Below, in pieces: positions 35,854 through 44,214 of a stretch of DNA of 64,000 nucleotides (position 1 is the first letter of the stretch; every line of letters starts with the position of its first letter). The stretch is from the NCBI RefSeq assembly GCF_018614525.1, contig NZ_JAGGOL010000006.1:22677-86676 (forward strand). The letters run 5' to 3'. The position numbers and the translations under genes were made by a program. The notes beneath the pieces are model-generated. The model saw only the letters and a list, made by a program, of their open reading frames with translations, was not told the origin of the DNA and ran no database searches. This DNA comes from Streptomyces sp. ISL-11. Its GTDB lineage: Bacteria > Actinomycetota > Actinomycetes > Streptomycetales > Streptomycetaceae.

Positions 35854-36858
35854 TCAGAACAGTTGCGGGAGCATGACCGGATCCGCGGTGATCTGCGCCG
35901 TGATGAGCGCTGAACCGACGGGCGTCAAAACATGGTTGACCGCTTTGCCGACGCGATGGGTGGCGACCAGGCCACCGTTGCGCAGAGCGGTCACGTGCAC
36001 GGAGGCGGTACCCGCGCTGACGCCGAGCCGGTCGGCCAGTTCGGTGGTACCGCAGCCCGCGCCGATGTTGAGGAGTGCCGCCGCGCGACCGCGGCCGAGC
36101 AGCGCGCCGAGCCGGGTGGGGGCCACCGCCTCGCTGTCGTCCCAGAGCCGGCGGTGTCCGGACGCCGGGTAGGTGATGACCGTCCCCCACTCGTTCGTCA
36201 GAAGCACCCGCGTCCGCTGGAAGACCGAGGGCACCAGGATCAGCCCGCGCTCGGCGTCTCCAGGCGCATACCGCACTTCGCGCACGGTGAGGCCAGGCAG
36301 GTTGTCGACGACCTGGCGGACTCCGAACGCCGCCAGGTCGTGGGCGCGCAGCGCGACGTCGGACTCCAGCGCGGTCCTGATCCGGGGCCAGTCGCCGGCG
36401 AGGCAGTCCTGGAAGAACTCCCGCGCCGACTCCTCCAGCGGCCCGAGGGCCGAGAAGTCGGCCTCCTGACGGCCGGTCGCCACCTGCTGTCGGCGGAGCA
36501 ACTGTCCTGCCGTCAAACGAATCCGGTGCTGTACTTCGGCCTGGGGGAAGTCGAGTGCGTGCCGATTTCCGAACTTCAGGCCGCGCCGGGGCCGGCCGCG
36601 CAGGGCCGGGTGCTGTCCGCACAGGGCTTCGCCGGCCGCCAGCACCTCGAGGAGTGGCGAGACGAGGAAACGGCAACTGGACAGTTCACTCGCCGAAACG
36701 CTCAGTACCACCGGGCCGTTGCGCTCCGATCGGGACGGCACCGGCAGGGGGGCTCGCTGACGGGTCGGCGCCGGCGGGGGCTGAGTAATCGTAGTGGGAG
36801 ACACCGGGCGATGTATCGAATCCGACCCGCACCGCCGACTGTACGAGCCCTTGCTCAT
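35854..36858 (-). CDS. ArsR-like winged-helix regulator (DUF5937-type)
   Basis: This 334-residue protein has a C-terminal ArsR-type winged helix (LGRGRAAALLNIGAGCGTTELADRLGVS and TASVHVTALRNGGLVATHRVGKAVNHVLT, seen as ADRLGVSAGTASVHVTALR). The middle resembles the DUF5937 effector region of Streptomyces regulators (SVSASELSSCRFLVSPLLEVL, FQDCLAGDWPRIRTALESDV). The first 49 residues are Pro/Arg-rich and may not be translated. A GTG at 36711 is an alternative start that fits the family. The ATG at 36858 overlaps the ilvN-like stop by ATGA and has GGAG upstream, so coupling favours it. It probably controls the surrounding cluster. Confidence 0.82.
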   Translation of the reverse strand: MSKGSYSRRCGSDSIHRPVSPTTITQPPPAPTRQRAPLPVPSRSERNGPVVLSVSASELSSCRFLVSPLLEVLAAGEALCGQHPALRGRPRRGLKFGNRHALDFPQAEVQHRIRLTAGQLLRRQQVATGRQEADFSALGPLEESAREFFQDCLAGDWPRIRTALESDVALRAHDLAAFGVRQVVDNLPGLTVREVRYAPGDAERGLILVPSVFQRTRVLLTNEWGTVITYPASGHRRLWDDSEAVAPTRLGALLGRGRAAALLNIGAGCGTTELADRLGVSAGTASVHVTALRNGGLVATHRVGKAVNHVLTPVGSALITAQITADPVMLPQLF

Positions 36859-37094
36859 ACGCTCCGCTCTCGGATGGAGATGACGTTCACCAGCTTGTCG
36901 AGCTGCTGGATGACCTGCTCCAGCGGGCGCTCGTCCACATCGACGACGATCGTCATCCGGGAGGTGGCGGGTTCGTCGGTGGGACGCACCGACAGCGAGT
37001 CGATGTTGAATCCCCGGCGGGAGAAGAGACCGGCTATCCGCGTGAGGGCACCGGACGTGTTCTCGACGCGGACGACGAGTGTGTGCTTCGGCAT
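36855..37094 (-). CDS. ilvN: Acetolactate synthase small subunit, ACT domain only
   Basis: The 79-residue protein equals the N-terminal ACT domain of IlvN, with LVVRVENTSGALTRIAGLFSRRGFNIDSL and LEQVIQQLDKLVNVISI (shown as adjacent NTSGALTRIAGLFSRRGFNI). Normal actinobacterial IlvN has about 170 residues, with a second domain after the KLVNV stretch. Here the frame stops cleanly after RERSV and no remnant of the second domain follows. The ACT domain binds valine and activates the large subunit. Losing the C-terminal domain may change feedback control. It starts eight bases after the ilvB stop, with GAGGAG inside the end of ilvB, and overlaps the regulator start by ATGA. Confidence 0.88.
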   Translation of the reverse strand: MPKHTLVVRVENTSGALTRIAGLFSRRGFNIDSLSVRPTDEPATSRMTIVVDVDERPLEQVIQQLDKLVNVISIRERSV

Positions 37095-37101
37095 GGCGTT
37101 C

Positions 37102-38928
37102 CTACTCCTCGTCGTCACCGAAGTCGGGACGGACATCGCGCGCGGCCATGATCTCGTCGTTGGAGGTGCCGGCGGCGACCATCGGCCAGACCATGGCGTC
37201 CTCGTGGACGATGAAGTCGATGACGACGGGGGCGTCGTCGATCGACATCGCCTTCTCGATCGTCGCGTCGAGCTGGTCGGGGGTTTCGCAGCGCAGCGCG
37301 TAGCAGCCCATGGCCTCGGCGAGCTTGACGAAGTCCGGGACGCGGGTGCCGCGGCCGGGCCCGTTGTCGGGTGCCTCGCCGGAGTGCAGCACGGTGTTGG
37401 AGTACCGCTGCCCGTAGAACAGGGTCTGCCACTGGCGGACCATGCCGAGGACCCCGTTGTTGATGATCGCGACCTTGATCGGGATGTTGTTGAGCGCGCA
37501 GGTGGCCAGTTCCTGGTTGGTCATCTGGAAGCAGCCGTCGCCGTCGATCGCCCAGACCGCCGCCTCCGGCTTGCCCACCTTGGCGCCCATCGCGGCGGGG
37601 ACGGCATAGCCCATCGTGCCCGCGCCGCCGGAGTTGAGCCAGGTGTAGGGCCTGTCGTACGCGATGAACTGCGAGGCCCACATCTGGTGTTGGCCCACGC
37701 CCGCCGCGAAGATCGTGTTCTCGCCGGTCAGCTGGCCGATGCGCCGGATGACCTGCTGGGGCGAGAGCTGGCCCTCCGGCGCCGGCTCGTAGCCCAGCGG
37801 GTAGGTGCTGCGCCAGTGGTCGAGCTGCTCCCACCACGCCGCGTAGTCGCAGGTCTTCTCGGGGTTCTCCGCGCTCTCCAGTACGCCCCGGACGGCGGCG
37901 GTGAGGTCGGTCAGCACCTCACGGGCGTCTCCGACGATCGGAACGTCCGCGAAACGATTCTTGCCGATCTCGGCGGGATCGATGTCGGCGTGCACGATCG
38001 CGGCGTGTGGGGCGAAGCCGTCGAGCTTGCCGGTGACGCGATCGTCGAACCGGGCGCCCAGGGCGACGATCAGGTCGGCCTTCTGAAGCGCCGTCACCGC
38101 GGCGACCGTCCCGTGCATGCCGGGCATGCCCAGGTGCTGCGGGTGGCTGTCGGGGAAGGCACCGATGCCCATGAGCGTCGTGGTGACGGGGATCCGGGCG
38201 AGTTCCGCCAGGTCCCTCAATTCGGCGGTTGCCCGCGCCTTGAGCACACCGCCACCGACGTAGAGCACCGGCCGCTCGGCCTGGGCGATCAGCCGGGCGG
38301 CTTCGTGGATCCGCTTGCCATTCGGCTTGGTGACGGGCCGGTAGCCGGGCAGTCGGTGGTCCGTCGGCCAGCGGAAGACCGTGTCCTTTTGCAGCGCGTC
38401 CTTGGTGATGTCGACCAGGACGGGCCCGGGTCGACCGGTGGAGGCGATGTGGAAGGCCTCGGAGATCGCGCGGGGAATGTCGTCCGGGTCCGTGACCAGG
38501 AAGCTGTGTTTGGTGATGGGCATGGTGATGCCGCAGATATCGGCTTCCTGGAAGGCATCCGTGCCGATCAGCGAACTCGCCACCTGCCCGGTGATGGCCA
38601 CGATGGGAACCGAGTCCATATAGGCGTCGGCAATCGGAGTGACCAGATTGGTCGCTCCCGGACCGCTCGTCGCCATGCAGACCCCGACCTTCCCGGTGGA
38701 CTGGGCGTACCCGGTCGCGGCGTGGCCCGCACCCTGTTCGTGCCGCGCCAGAATGTGACGCACCTTGGTCGAGTCCATGAGGGCGTCGTACGCCGGGGTG
38801 ATCGCCCCTCCTGGGATGCCGAACGCCGTATCGACACCCACTTCTTCAAGAGAACGGACGAGGGACTGAGCCCCCGTCATGGTGGCTGAGGAGTGCGAGG
38901 GGACGGGTGTTTCTGCGGTCTGAGTCAT
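37102..38928 (-). CDS. ilvB: Acetolactate synthase large subunit
   Basis: The 608-residue protein is a complete ThDP-dependent acetohydroxyacid synthase. The catalytic Glu is in [15 protein letters not shown], the FAD region contains [17 protein letters not shown], and the ThDP-Mg motif runs from [14 protein letters not shown] to INN. The substrate-channel Trp is present in [16 protein letters not shown]. It condenses pyruvate with pyruvate or 2-oxobutyrate, the first step to valine, leucine and isoleucine. No ilvC follows; instead come a mini-IlvN and a regulator. This suggests a second, cluster-linked copy rather than the housekeeping ilvBNC. Small changes at [13 protein letters not shown] near the herbicide site deserve comparison with the housekeeping enzyme. 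Confidence 0.93.
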   Translation of the reverse strand: MTQTAETPVPSHSSATMTGAQSLVRSLEEVGVDTAFGIPGGAITPAYDALMDSTKVRHILARHEQGAGHAATGYAQSTGKVGVCMATSGPGATNLVTPIADAYMDSVPIVAITGQVASSLIGTDAFQEADICGITMPITKHSFLVTDPDDIPRAISEAFHIASTGRPGPVLVDITKDALQKDTVFRWPTDHRLPGYRPVTKPNGKRIHEAARLIAQAERPVLYVGGGVLKARATAELRDLAELARIPVTTTLMGIGAFPDSHPQHLGMPGMHGTVAAVTALQKADLIVALGARFDDRVTGKLDGFAPHAAIVHADIDPAEIGKNRFADVPIVGDAREVLTDLTAAVRGVLESAENPEKTCDYAAWWEQLDHWRSTYPLGYEPAPEGQLSPQQVIRRIGQLTGENTIFAAGVGQHQMWASQFIAYDRPYTWLNSGGAGTMGYAVPAAMGAKVGKPEAAVWAIDGDGCFQMTNQELATCALNNIPIKVAIINNGVLGMVRQWQTLFYGQRYSNTVLHSGEAPDNGPGRGTRVPDFVKLAEAMGCYALRCETPDQLDATIEKAMSIDDAPVVIDFIVHEDAMVWPMVAAGTSNDEIMAARDVRPDFGDDEE

Positions 38929-39043
38929 CAGTCTGTATTTCTCTTCTTGGCGCCGCTCCAGGCAGGACGAGCTGCCCGAGGAATCTGAATACCGAGCCCG
39001 CCCAGCGGGCGCGACAGTGGGTATCCGCCCAGCGAGTACGACT

Positions 39044-39071
39044 CCGTACGGTGAAATTCCCGACCGTACGG
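39044..39071. promoter_or_regulatory. Paired CCGTACGG palindromes upstream of ilvB
   Basis: CCGTACGG occurs at 39044-39051 and again at 39064-39071, exactly 20 bases apart, or two helical turns. The pair lies 116-143 bases upstream of the ilvB start. A direct repeat CCGCCCAGCG at 38998-39007 and 39025-39034 lies between the pair and the gene. The layout suits a dimeric regulator, possibly the one encoded in the same operon. Confidence 0.5.
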
Positions 39072-39713
39072 GATGGGGATCAGATGGGGTGGCGGACGCT
39101 CAGCGTCACACATTGATCACTTGAAGCGGCAGGGTATGCCGACACAGAAAGCCGAAATGCGGCGCATGGTCCGTGCCCATACCCCAGGCGCGAGCACGTG
39201 GTCTGCGCTCATACCTCGGGCATGCGGTATCCGACGGGCCGGGCCCATCGGCTTGCATGGTGCGTATCCGCTGGTGAGCGGGTCCTGATCATAAGCACAG
39301 GTGATCTTCGGAGCGAAGTGTTCTCAGATGCTGAGAACCTGTTGTTCTTCGCCCATGGCCGGTGTAAGCAGAACGGTCGTCCCGCGCGGGTGATCAGAGG
39401 CGGGTTCAGCCCGGAAGCTGGTTTCCCTTGTCATCGGGAAGGCCATTGAACCCGTCGAGCGGTTCCGGGAGGCATTGTCGCCATGTACCCGGCCGAGACG
39501 GTTTCGTGTTCAACTCACCTTTTCTGCCGCGCGGTTGCCTTACGCCGTCACCGCGGCCATGGGCGTCTCCGCCCGTTCCCGTCGGTTGAGCGCACCGGGG
39601 GATAGCCCCACCTGGAGCGGGCGGGTGGCAGGATCGCTCCGGGCGGCCGCATCCGGACATGCTGGGCCCGGCGTATACCGCTGGTTTCCCCACGCATCCA
39701 TAGGAGTTGGCTC
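39072..39713. other. Gene-free region upstream of ilvB
   Basis: About 640 bases contain no convincing gene. Two adjacent inverted repeats stand out: CTTCG-GAG-CGAAG at 39306-39318 and GTTCTCAG-ATG-CTGAGAAC at 39320-39338. They could be an operator or an RNA structure. The right-hand third leads into the decayed serine hydrolase. Frames here are interrupted or of unlikely composition. Confidence 0.5.
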
Positions 39714-40075
39714 GTGCGTGAGCAGGCATGGCAAAGGTTTCGTTCTTCCGGGCGGGGCCTCGACGCCCCGGTCGACACCTATCTGCCGGGCCTCGTACGC
39801 GGGGAGGGGATCGACGGGCGCCATATCACCGCCCGTCAGCTCCTGCAGCACACCAGCGGGCTTCCCGACCCGGGCTGCGCCACACCTACTTCCCCGCCCC
39901 CGGTGACGTGACCATCCGAGAGCCCCATCCCAAGGGCTCGACGGGGACTCATACGACAGGGACTCAGCAGGCGCGCCTCTGCGCGACGTCACGGAAATGG
40001 ACCCCTCCTGGGGCTGGGCGGCAGGTCAGATGATCTCCACCGGCTCCGACCTCAACCGGTTTCACCGCGCTCCTG
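39714..40075 (+). pseudogene. Decayed serine hydrolase (DD-peptidase/beta-lactamase fold)
   Basis: The frame from GTG 39714 gives GRGLDAPVDTYLPGLVRGEG and ITARQLLQHTSGLPD, a hallmark stretch of class C beta-lactamase-like D-alanyl-D-alanine carboxypeptidases. It then stops at 39911. In another frame the sequence resumes as APLRDVTEMDPSWGWAAGQM and STGSDLNRFHRA, the family's later region, before the dispersed repeat begins at about 40081. The expected segment with the catalytic S-x-x-K motif before the first block is missing. Deletions and at least one frameshift therefore separate the pieces. It is non-functional. Confidence 0.8.
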
Positions 40076-40080
40076 GGCGG

Positions 40081-40221
40081 TGTCCGGCGCCTCTTCGGCT
40101 GCGGGCCGCCTGTGCCGCTTTGTCGCCTGCGGCGGGCGAGCGCCCTGCGGGCGCGTCCTCAATCGCCGGACGGGCTGGATTTGGGCTTGGCTCAGCCATC
40201 TTCAGCCCGTCCAGGCGACGG
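40081..40221. repeat. Second copy of dispersed palindromic repeat, inverted
   Basis: This stretch contains GCCTGCGGCGGGCG, CGCCCTGCGGGCGCGTCCTC and AATCGCCGGACGGGCTG. It is the reverse complement of the element at about 17806-17880 with few differences. A second half-copy (CAGCCCGTCCAGGCGACGG) follows at 40203-40221. The element directly adjoins the truncated serine hydrolase, so recombination at it may have caused that loss. Confidence 0.8.
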
Positions 40222-40416
40222 AAAGGGCAACCAGTCAACCCGCCGATGAATTTCGGGATTCCCTTTCCGTCCCCATCCACCCGGTTTTCACCCCTGCTGC
40301 TCGACGGCAGGTGACACCCCCAACGAGGGTGGCACAGCACTCCTCTGAATTGGCGTCAACAGCCCCTGCTGCTCTAGACTTTACGCACGTACCAACAAAA
40401 AGGAGGGGCGCCATCC

Positions 40417-40818
40417 ATGGGCACCAAATTCATTGAGGTAGACGAATCCCACAAGGGTCAGCCGGGCGTGGAAGAAGGGGTAAAGACGATCGAGGTCGGT
40501 GGTCAGACGATCACGACGCCGATTTTCGTCCAGCGAATCGACTTCGACGACCTCGCCCCCGAGGTGACCGATAATCTGACCACGGTCAAGTTCGCTGTGA
40601 CAGTGACCGAGGAAATGGAGGACCTGACGGGGGACGTGGACGAGGATGGTTCCCCGGTGACGGAGATCAAGGAAATCCAGGTGCCCAAGTGGCTCGAAGT
40701 CGACATGGGGCCCGAGTCTCTGAAGCAGTACGAGGACGTAATGGCGCCCTTCTTCGCCGCCGCCCGCGAAACCGAGGCACCGACCGTGCCCGCGCCCCGC
40801 AAGCGCCGGAAGAAGTGA
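40417..40818 (+). CDS. Small acidic protein with basic tail, unknown function
   Basis: The 133-residue protein is rich in Glu, Asp and Val and ends in the strongly basic RKRRKK. A stretch near residue 95-115 (WLEVDMGPESLKQYEDVMAPFFAAAR) resembles the shape of the dimerisation region of Lsr2-like nucleoid proteins, but the match is weak. There is no signal peptide or membrane segment. AAGGAGG precedes the ATG at 40417 by a good distance, and a strong terminator follows, so it is a well-defined single gene. GC content is lower than in the neighbours. I do not recognise the family. Confidence 0.78.
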   Translation: MGTKFIEVDESHKGQPGVEEGVKTIEVGGQTITTPIFVQRIDFDDLAPEVTDNLTTVKFAVTVTEEMEDLTGDVDEDGSPVTEIKEIQVPKWLEVDMGPESLKQYEDVMAPFFAAARETEAPTVPAPRKRRKK

Positions 40819-40824
40819 TCTCGC

Positions 40825-40852
40825 GCCCCTCTCCTGCCGCCAGGAGAGGGGC
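40825..40852. terminator. Bidirectional hairpin terminator
   Basis: GCCCCTCTCCTG and CAGGAGAGGGGC form a perfect 12-base-pair stem with a four-base loop. It lies between the converging small acidic protein gene (stop 40818) and PQQ-propeller gene (stop 40901). Confidence 0.9.
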
Positions 40853-40900
40853 ACCGATCGCGATTCCGTGAGCGTTGTCGGCGGATCGCGGGCATTCCCC

Positions 40901-42160
40901 TCAGCCGAAGGCAGACGCATCCACGGCACGGTAGACATCGATCGCTCGGGCCGAGTCGTCGTAGACCAGGCCGTAGCCATCGTTGACCATGGTGGGCGAG
41001 ACGGGGCCGATGTCCGTGCGAAGGTCTCTGCCTGTACGGGTGTCAAGGGTCATGGCCTGATCGGCCTGGGCGTAGACGACCCCGTGCCATGCCGAGGTGA
41101 TCTCGGGTGCGACACGGTTCGTCGATGCGTCGGGCAGACGCCACACGACGTCCGAGGTGCGGACGTCCACTGCCCATACGGCAGCGTGGCCGGATCCGTC
41201 GGCTCCAGCGCAGATCGTCGTGTTCCACCCGTCGTAGTGGCAATCGAGCAGCGACGTGTCATCCGAGTCCAGGCGGGTCGCGCCGGTCGCGGCGTCGATG
41301 AGCAGGGTTCCGCCCGCGGCGGTCCCGTCGGCAAAGGTCAGCCCGGGGCCGGGATCCGACGCCGTGGCCTCGCCGAGTCGAAGGTCCCGCTTCCACTGCT
41401 GCCCACCGTCAGAGGTCGACTTGCCCACGAAGTCGCCGTCATGGCGCACACCGACGGCCACCGATTCCTCCAGGTCCACTCCCTTGAAGTCGGCGTCGGT
41501 CCAGATGACCCGGCCTGTGCGGGTGTCGAGCAGGGCGGACAGCGGAGGCGTGTCCGAATAGCCCTGCTCGTACGAGGCGACGAGTACGTGCCGGGCGTCG
41601 GCACCGACCACATGGGGCACGGCGGCGCCCGCCTCGTTGTCGGAGACGCTGTCAGTGGCGATCTCACGCGTCCAGAGGGTCTTGCCGGTGCCGGCCTCCA
41701 TGGCGACAACGCTGACGCCGTGCCGGTCGGCGTACGTTCCCGCGCCGGTTTCCGTTGTGGCGAAGGCACCGATCACCGTGTTGCCCGTGAGGCGGGGTGC
41801 CTGTGCGACGGAGCCGCCCTCCGGGAGGGACGTGTGCCAGGCGATGTCACCGTTGTCCAGCCGGAAAGCGGTGATGCCGACGTCGTCCCGGTCGTACGCA
41901 TAGGCGAGGTGTGCGCCCAATGCCACGACATCAGCGGGATCGCGCTCGGCGCCCGGGGAAGGCCAATCACCCTGAAACGTCGTGCTGGGATCCTGCGGGA
42001 AGGACTCGGGTGGCGCCTTCGGATCGGCTGCCCTACCACCGCCGGCCGGATGTCCGCCGCCGCACGCGGCCACGGCAAACAGGACGCCGAGGACAACCGA
42101 TACCAAACGTAGTGGACGCCGTACGGCGTTGCGCCCGTTCGCGGAACCCATGAACTTCAT
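40901..42160 (-). CDS. PQQ-like beta-propeller lipoprotein
   Basis: This 419-residue protein has a lipoprotein signal (VVLGVLFAVAAC) with the lipidated Cys near residue 33, followed by a Gly/Pro linker. The rest is a PQQ-binding-like beta-propeller, with repeated blades such as FRLDNGDIAWHTSLPEGG, MEAGTGKTLWTREIATDS, LDTRTGRVIWTDADF and IDAATGATRLDSDD. Such lipoproteins are outer-surface scaffolds or sensors. Residues for true PQQ catalysis are not evident. The start was placed at ATG 42160, and the ATG at 42151 is an alternative. Neither has a strong ribosome binding site. It stands as a single gene. Confidence 0.85.
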   Translation of the reverse strand: MKFMGSANGRNAVRRPLRLVSVVLGVLFAVAACGGGHPAGGGRAADPKAPPESFPQDPSTTFQGDWPSPGAERDPADVVALGAHLAYAYDRDDVGITAFRLDNGDIAWHTSLPEGGSVAQAPRLTGNTVIGAFATTETGAGTYADRHGVSVVAMEAGTGKTLWTREIATDSVSDNEAGAAVPHVVGADARHVLVASYEQGYSDTPPLSALLDTRTGRVIWTDADFKGVDLEESVAVGVRHDGDFVGKSTSDGGQQWKRDLRLGEATASDPGPGLTFADGTAAGGTLLIDAATGATRLDSDDTSLLDCHYDGWNTTICAGADGSGHAAVWAVDVRTSDVVWRLPDASTNRVAPEITSAWHGVVYAQADQAMTLDTRTGRDLRTDIGPVSPTMVNDGYGLVYDDSARAIDVYRAVDASAFG

Positions 42161-42291
42161 GAGCACCAAAGGGTGGCAGAAGGAGACGCCCGAAGAGCAC
42201 GTCTCCGAAAACATCTGCGCGGGGGCGGAGCCGTCGCGAACCCGGGGGCGGGAACCCCGTGCCGGGCCTCCTCCGGGGGCGCGAGCCCCGG

Positions 42292-42894
42292 TCAGTGTGT
42301 CGTACGGGGCTGGGTGAAATAGTTCGCGTCCTTGGGGCGGGCCGCGTCGTGGCCGGTGGGGCGGGGGGCCGGTATCAGGTGGGGTATGTACTTGGAGCAG
42401 TGGATGTAGGCCTCCTCGACGGTGAGGTGGACCCAGATCTCCGGACTGCGTCCGGGCGCGATGTCCGTGGGCAGGCCGGGATGGATGCTGCGCAGGTCCG
42501 CGTCGCGGTAGACATGCGCCACGCCGTTGACGTGCAGGCCCACATGATCGTGGGTGAAGTCCACGAAGAGCATGCCGAGATGAGGATTCTCGATCATGTT
42601 GCCGGCGCTGGCGAGCACACCGTTCCCGCGGAATTCGGGGTAGGCGAGCGTGCGGTCGTCGATCACGTGGACGAATCCCGGCGGCCCGGCCCGGAAGCTG
42701 GCATCGCACTCCCCGTGGGAATCCGCGGTGGCCAGGAAGACCATTGCCTGGCGGCCGATGAAGTCCCGCATCTCGGGTGTGAGGTGGGGGCGCACCTGTC
42801 GATCGTAGAACCGGGCGGCGCGGTCTGCGGTGCCCAGGTGCTGCTGCAGCTGGTGTTCACCTGCTGATCCGTAGGACGGCGGAGGCGAGGTCAC
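42292..42894 (-). CDS. Pyridoxamine 5'-phosphate oxidase-like FMN-binding protein
   Basis: The 200-residue protein is a PNPOx-like split barrel. Motifs are FIGRQAMVFLATADSHGECDAS, FVHVIDDRTLAYPEFRGNGV, NPHLGMLFVDF and a C-terminal VEEAYIHCSKYIPHL. The last of these is typical of the FMN-binding branch found beside flavohemoproteins and oxidoreductases. The substrate is unknown; F420, heme or small redox compounds are candidates. GGAGAA lies upstream of the GTG at 42894. It follows the flavohemoglobin gene by 42 bases on the same strand, so the two form an operon and may share a role in nitrosative or redox stress. Confidence 0.88.
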   Translation of the reverse strand: MTSPPPSYGSAGEHQLQQHLGTADRAARFYDRQVRPHLTPEMRDFIGRQAMVFLATADSHGECDASFRAGPPGFVHVIDDRTLAYPEFRGNGVLASAGNMIENPHLGMLFVDFTHDHVGLHVNGVAHVYRDADLRSIHPGLPTDIAPGRSPEIWVHLTVEEAYIHCSKYIPHLIPAPRPTGHDAARPKDANYFTQPRTTH

Positions 42895-42936
42895 GAGGGG
42901 TTCTCCCGGCAAGGCAGGGCGGATAGGGGGTGCGGC

Positions 42937-44214
42937 TCAGGGAGCGGACAGAACGGGGGTCTCGAAAGGGTCGTGATGGATGCGGTCGGGCCGGGTGCCG
43001 CTGAGGGTGAGCGTCTCCTTGGCGGAGACGATCATCTGAGCCGGACCGCTCAGAAAGACGTCATGCTCGTACCACGGCCCGTATTCGGCCAGTACTTCCG
43101 GCAGGGATCCACGGATTCCCGGGATGTATTCGTGGGAGACCGCGCCCCTGATGGTCAGCCAGTGGTGCCGTTGGGCCATCCGGAGCATGTCGTCGACCCC
43201 GTACAGCTCGGCTCCGGTCCGGGCGCCGAGAAACAGATGCACTTGATGGCGTCCCCCTCGGCGGGCGACCTCTTCGATGAGTGCGCGGATCGGGGCGAGA
43301 CCGGTGCCGCCGGCCACGAAGAGCAGTTCGCTGTGGTGGTCGGCCGCGTCCAGGACCATCTCGCCCATGGGCGGCCCCAGCCGGAGTACGTCGCCCACCG
43401 CCGCCCGGTGCACCAGTGCCTCGCTGACCGAGCCGCCGGCCACCGCACGCACGTGAAAGGTGAGCGTGCCGTCCTGGCGAGGCGCGTTGGCGGCGGAGTA
43501 GTAGCGCCACCGCTTCGGCCACCAAGGGGTTTCGATGCTCACGTACTGGCCTGCGGCGTACTCATAGGCCATATGGGGGCGCACGGTGACCTCGGCGATA
43601 CCGTTGCCGCGCGAGACACGGTGCACGACCGTGGCGGGCCACACGGCGGGCCGTACCGCCTCGTCCTGCTCGGCCGCACTGATCATGACTTGGGCGACCA
43701 CGCCGTACGCCTTCGCCCAGGCGGCGGCGATGTCCGGGGTCCACGCGGGGCCGGCGTACCGGGCCAGAGCGGCGAGGAGGCATTCACCCACGGGCGGGAA
43801 GTGCGCGGCGAGCGTGCCGAACTTGCGGTGATCGCGGCCGAGGTGTCCGCAGAAGCGGACGAGACTGTCGGGGTCGTCGACCAGATCCACGATGCGCAAC
43901 AGCGCGCGCAGGAGGCGATCGCGCTGGGGGTCCATCCCTTGCGGGAACATCGGACGGACCTGGGGGTAGCGGGCGAAGAGGATCGCGTAGAAGTAGACCG
44001 TTATCTCCCCCGCGAGGGGCTCGACGACCGACAGGGAGGCCCTGATGAGACCTATCTCGTGGTCCGACAAGGGCGGTTCGACGGCCTCCGGCTGTCCGGT
44101 GTGCGCAGCCGGGATCGGTGCCGGTTCCTCCGGGAACGGGCGCGCGGATGTTCTGTTTGGCCGGCCGATCCGGAACCTCGAGGGGCCAGTGCTCCCCCAT
44201 CCGCTGTTCGACAT
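42937..44214 (-). CDS. Flavohemoglobin-like globin/FAD/NAD oxidoreductase
   Basis: This 425-residue protein fuses an N-terminal globin domain with an FNR-type reductase. In the globin (about residues 50-190), the proximal His lies in LGRDHRKFG. The FAD site is RYYSAAN and the NAD site is VAGGTGLAPIRALI. Flavohemoglobins convert nitric oxide to nitrate with NADH and oxygen. The first 48 residues are Pro-rich and may be a spurious extension or a flexible tail. No alternative start with a ribosome binding site is obvious, so ATG 44214 is kept. It is upstream of the PNPOx-like gene in a probable two-gene operon. Confidence 0.9.
   Translation of the reverse strand: MSNSGWGSTGPSRFRIGRPNRTSARPFPEEPAPIPAAHTGQPEAVEPPLSDHEIGLIRASLSVVEPLAGEITVYFYAILFARYPQVRPMFPQGMDPQRDRLLRALLRIVDLVDDPDSLVRFCGHLGRDHRKFGTLAAHFPPVGECLLAALARYAGPAWTPDIAAAWAKAYGVVAQVMISAAEQDEAVRPAVWPATVVHRVSRGNGIAEVTVRPHMAYEYAAGQYVSIETPWWPKRWRYYSAANAPRQDGTLTFHVRAVAGGSVSEALVHRAAVGDVLRLGPPMGEMVLDAADHHSELLFVAGGTGLAPIRALIEEVARRGGRHQVHLFLGARTGAELYGVDDMLRMAQRHHWLTIRGAVSHEYIPGIRGSLPEVLAEYGPWYEHDVFLSGPAQMIVSAKETLTLSGTRPDRIHHDPFETPVLSAP

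Noticed and set aside
37102..38928. IlvB-like gene as a carboxyethylarginine synthase of a clavam-like pathway
   Set aside because: It keeps acetolactate synthase motifs throughout and has an IlvN-type partner, and no beta-lactam synthetase or related gene is nearby.
39406..39729. Minus-strand frame of 107 codons upstream of the decayed hydrolase
   Set aside because: It overlaps the remnant antisense and has no recognisable motif or ribosome binding site.
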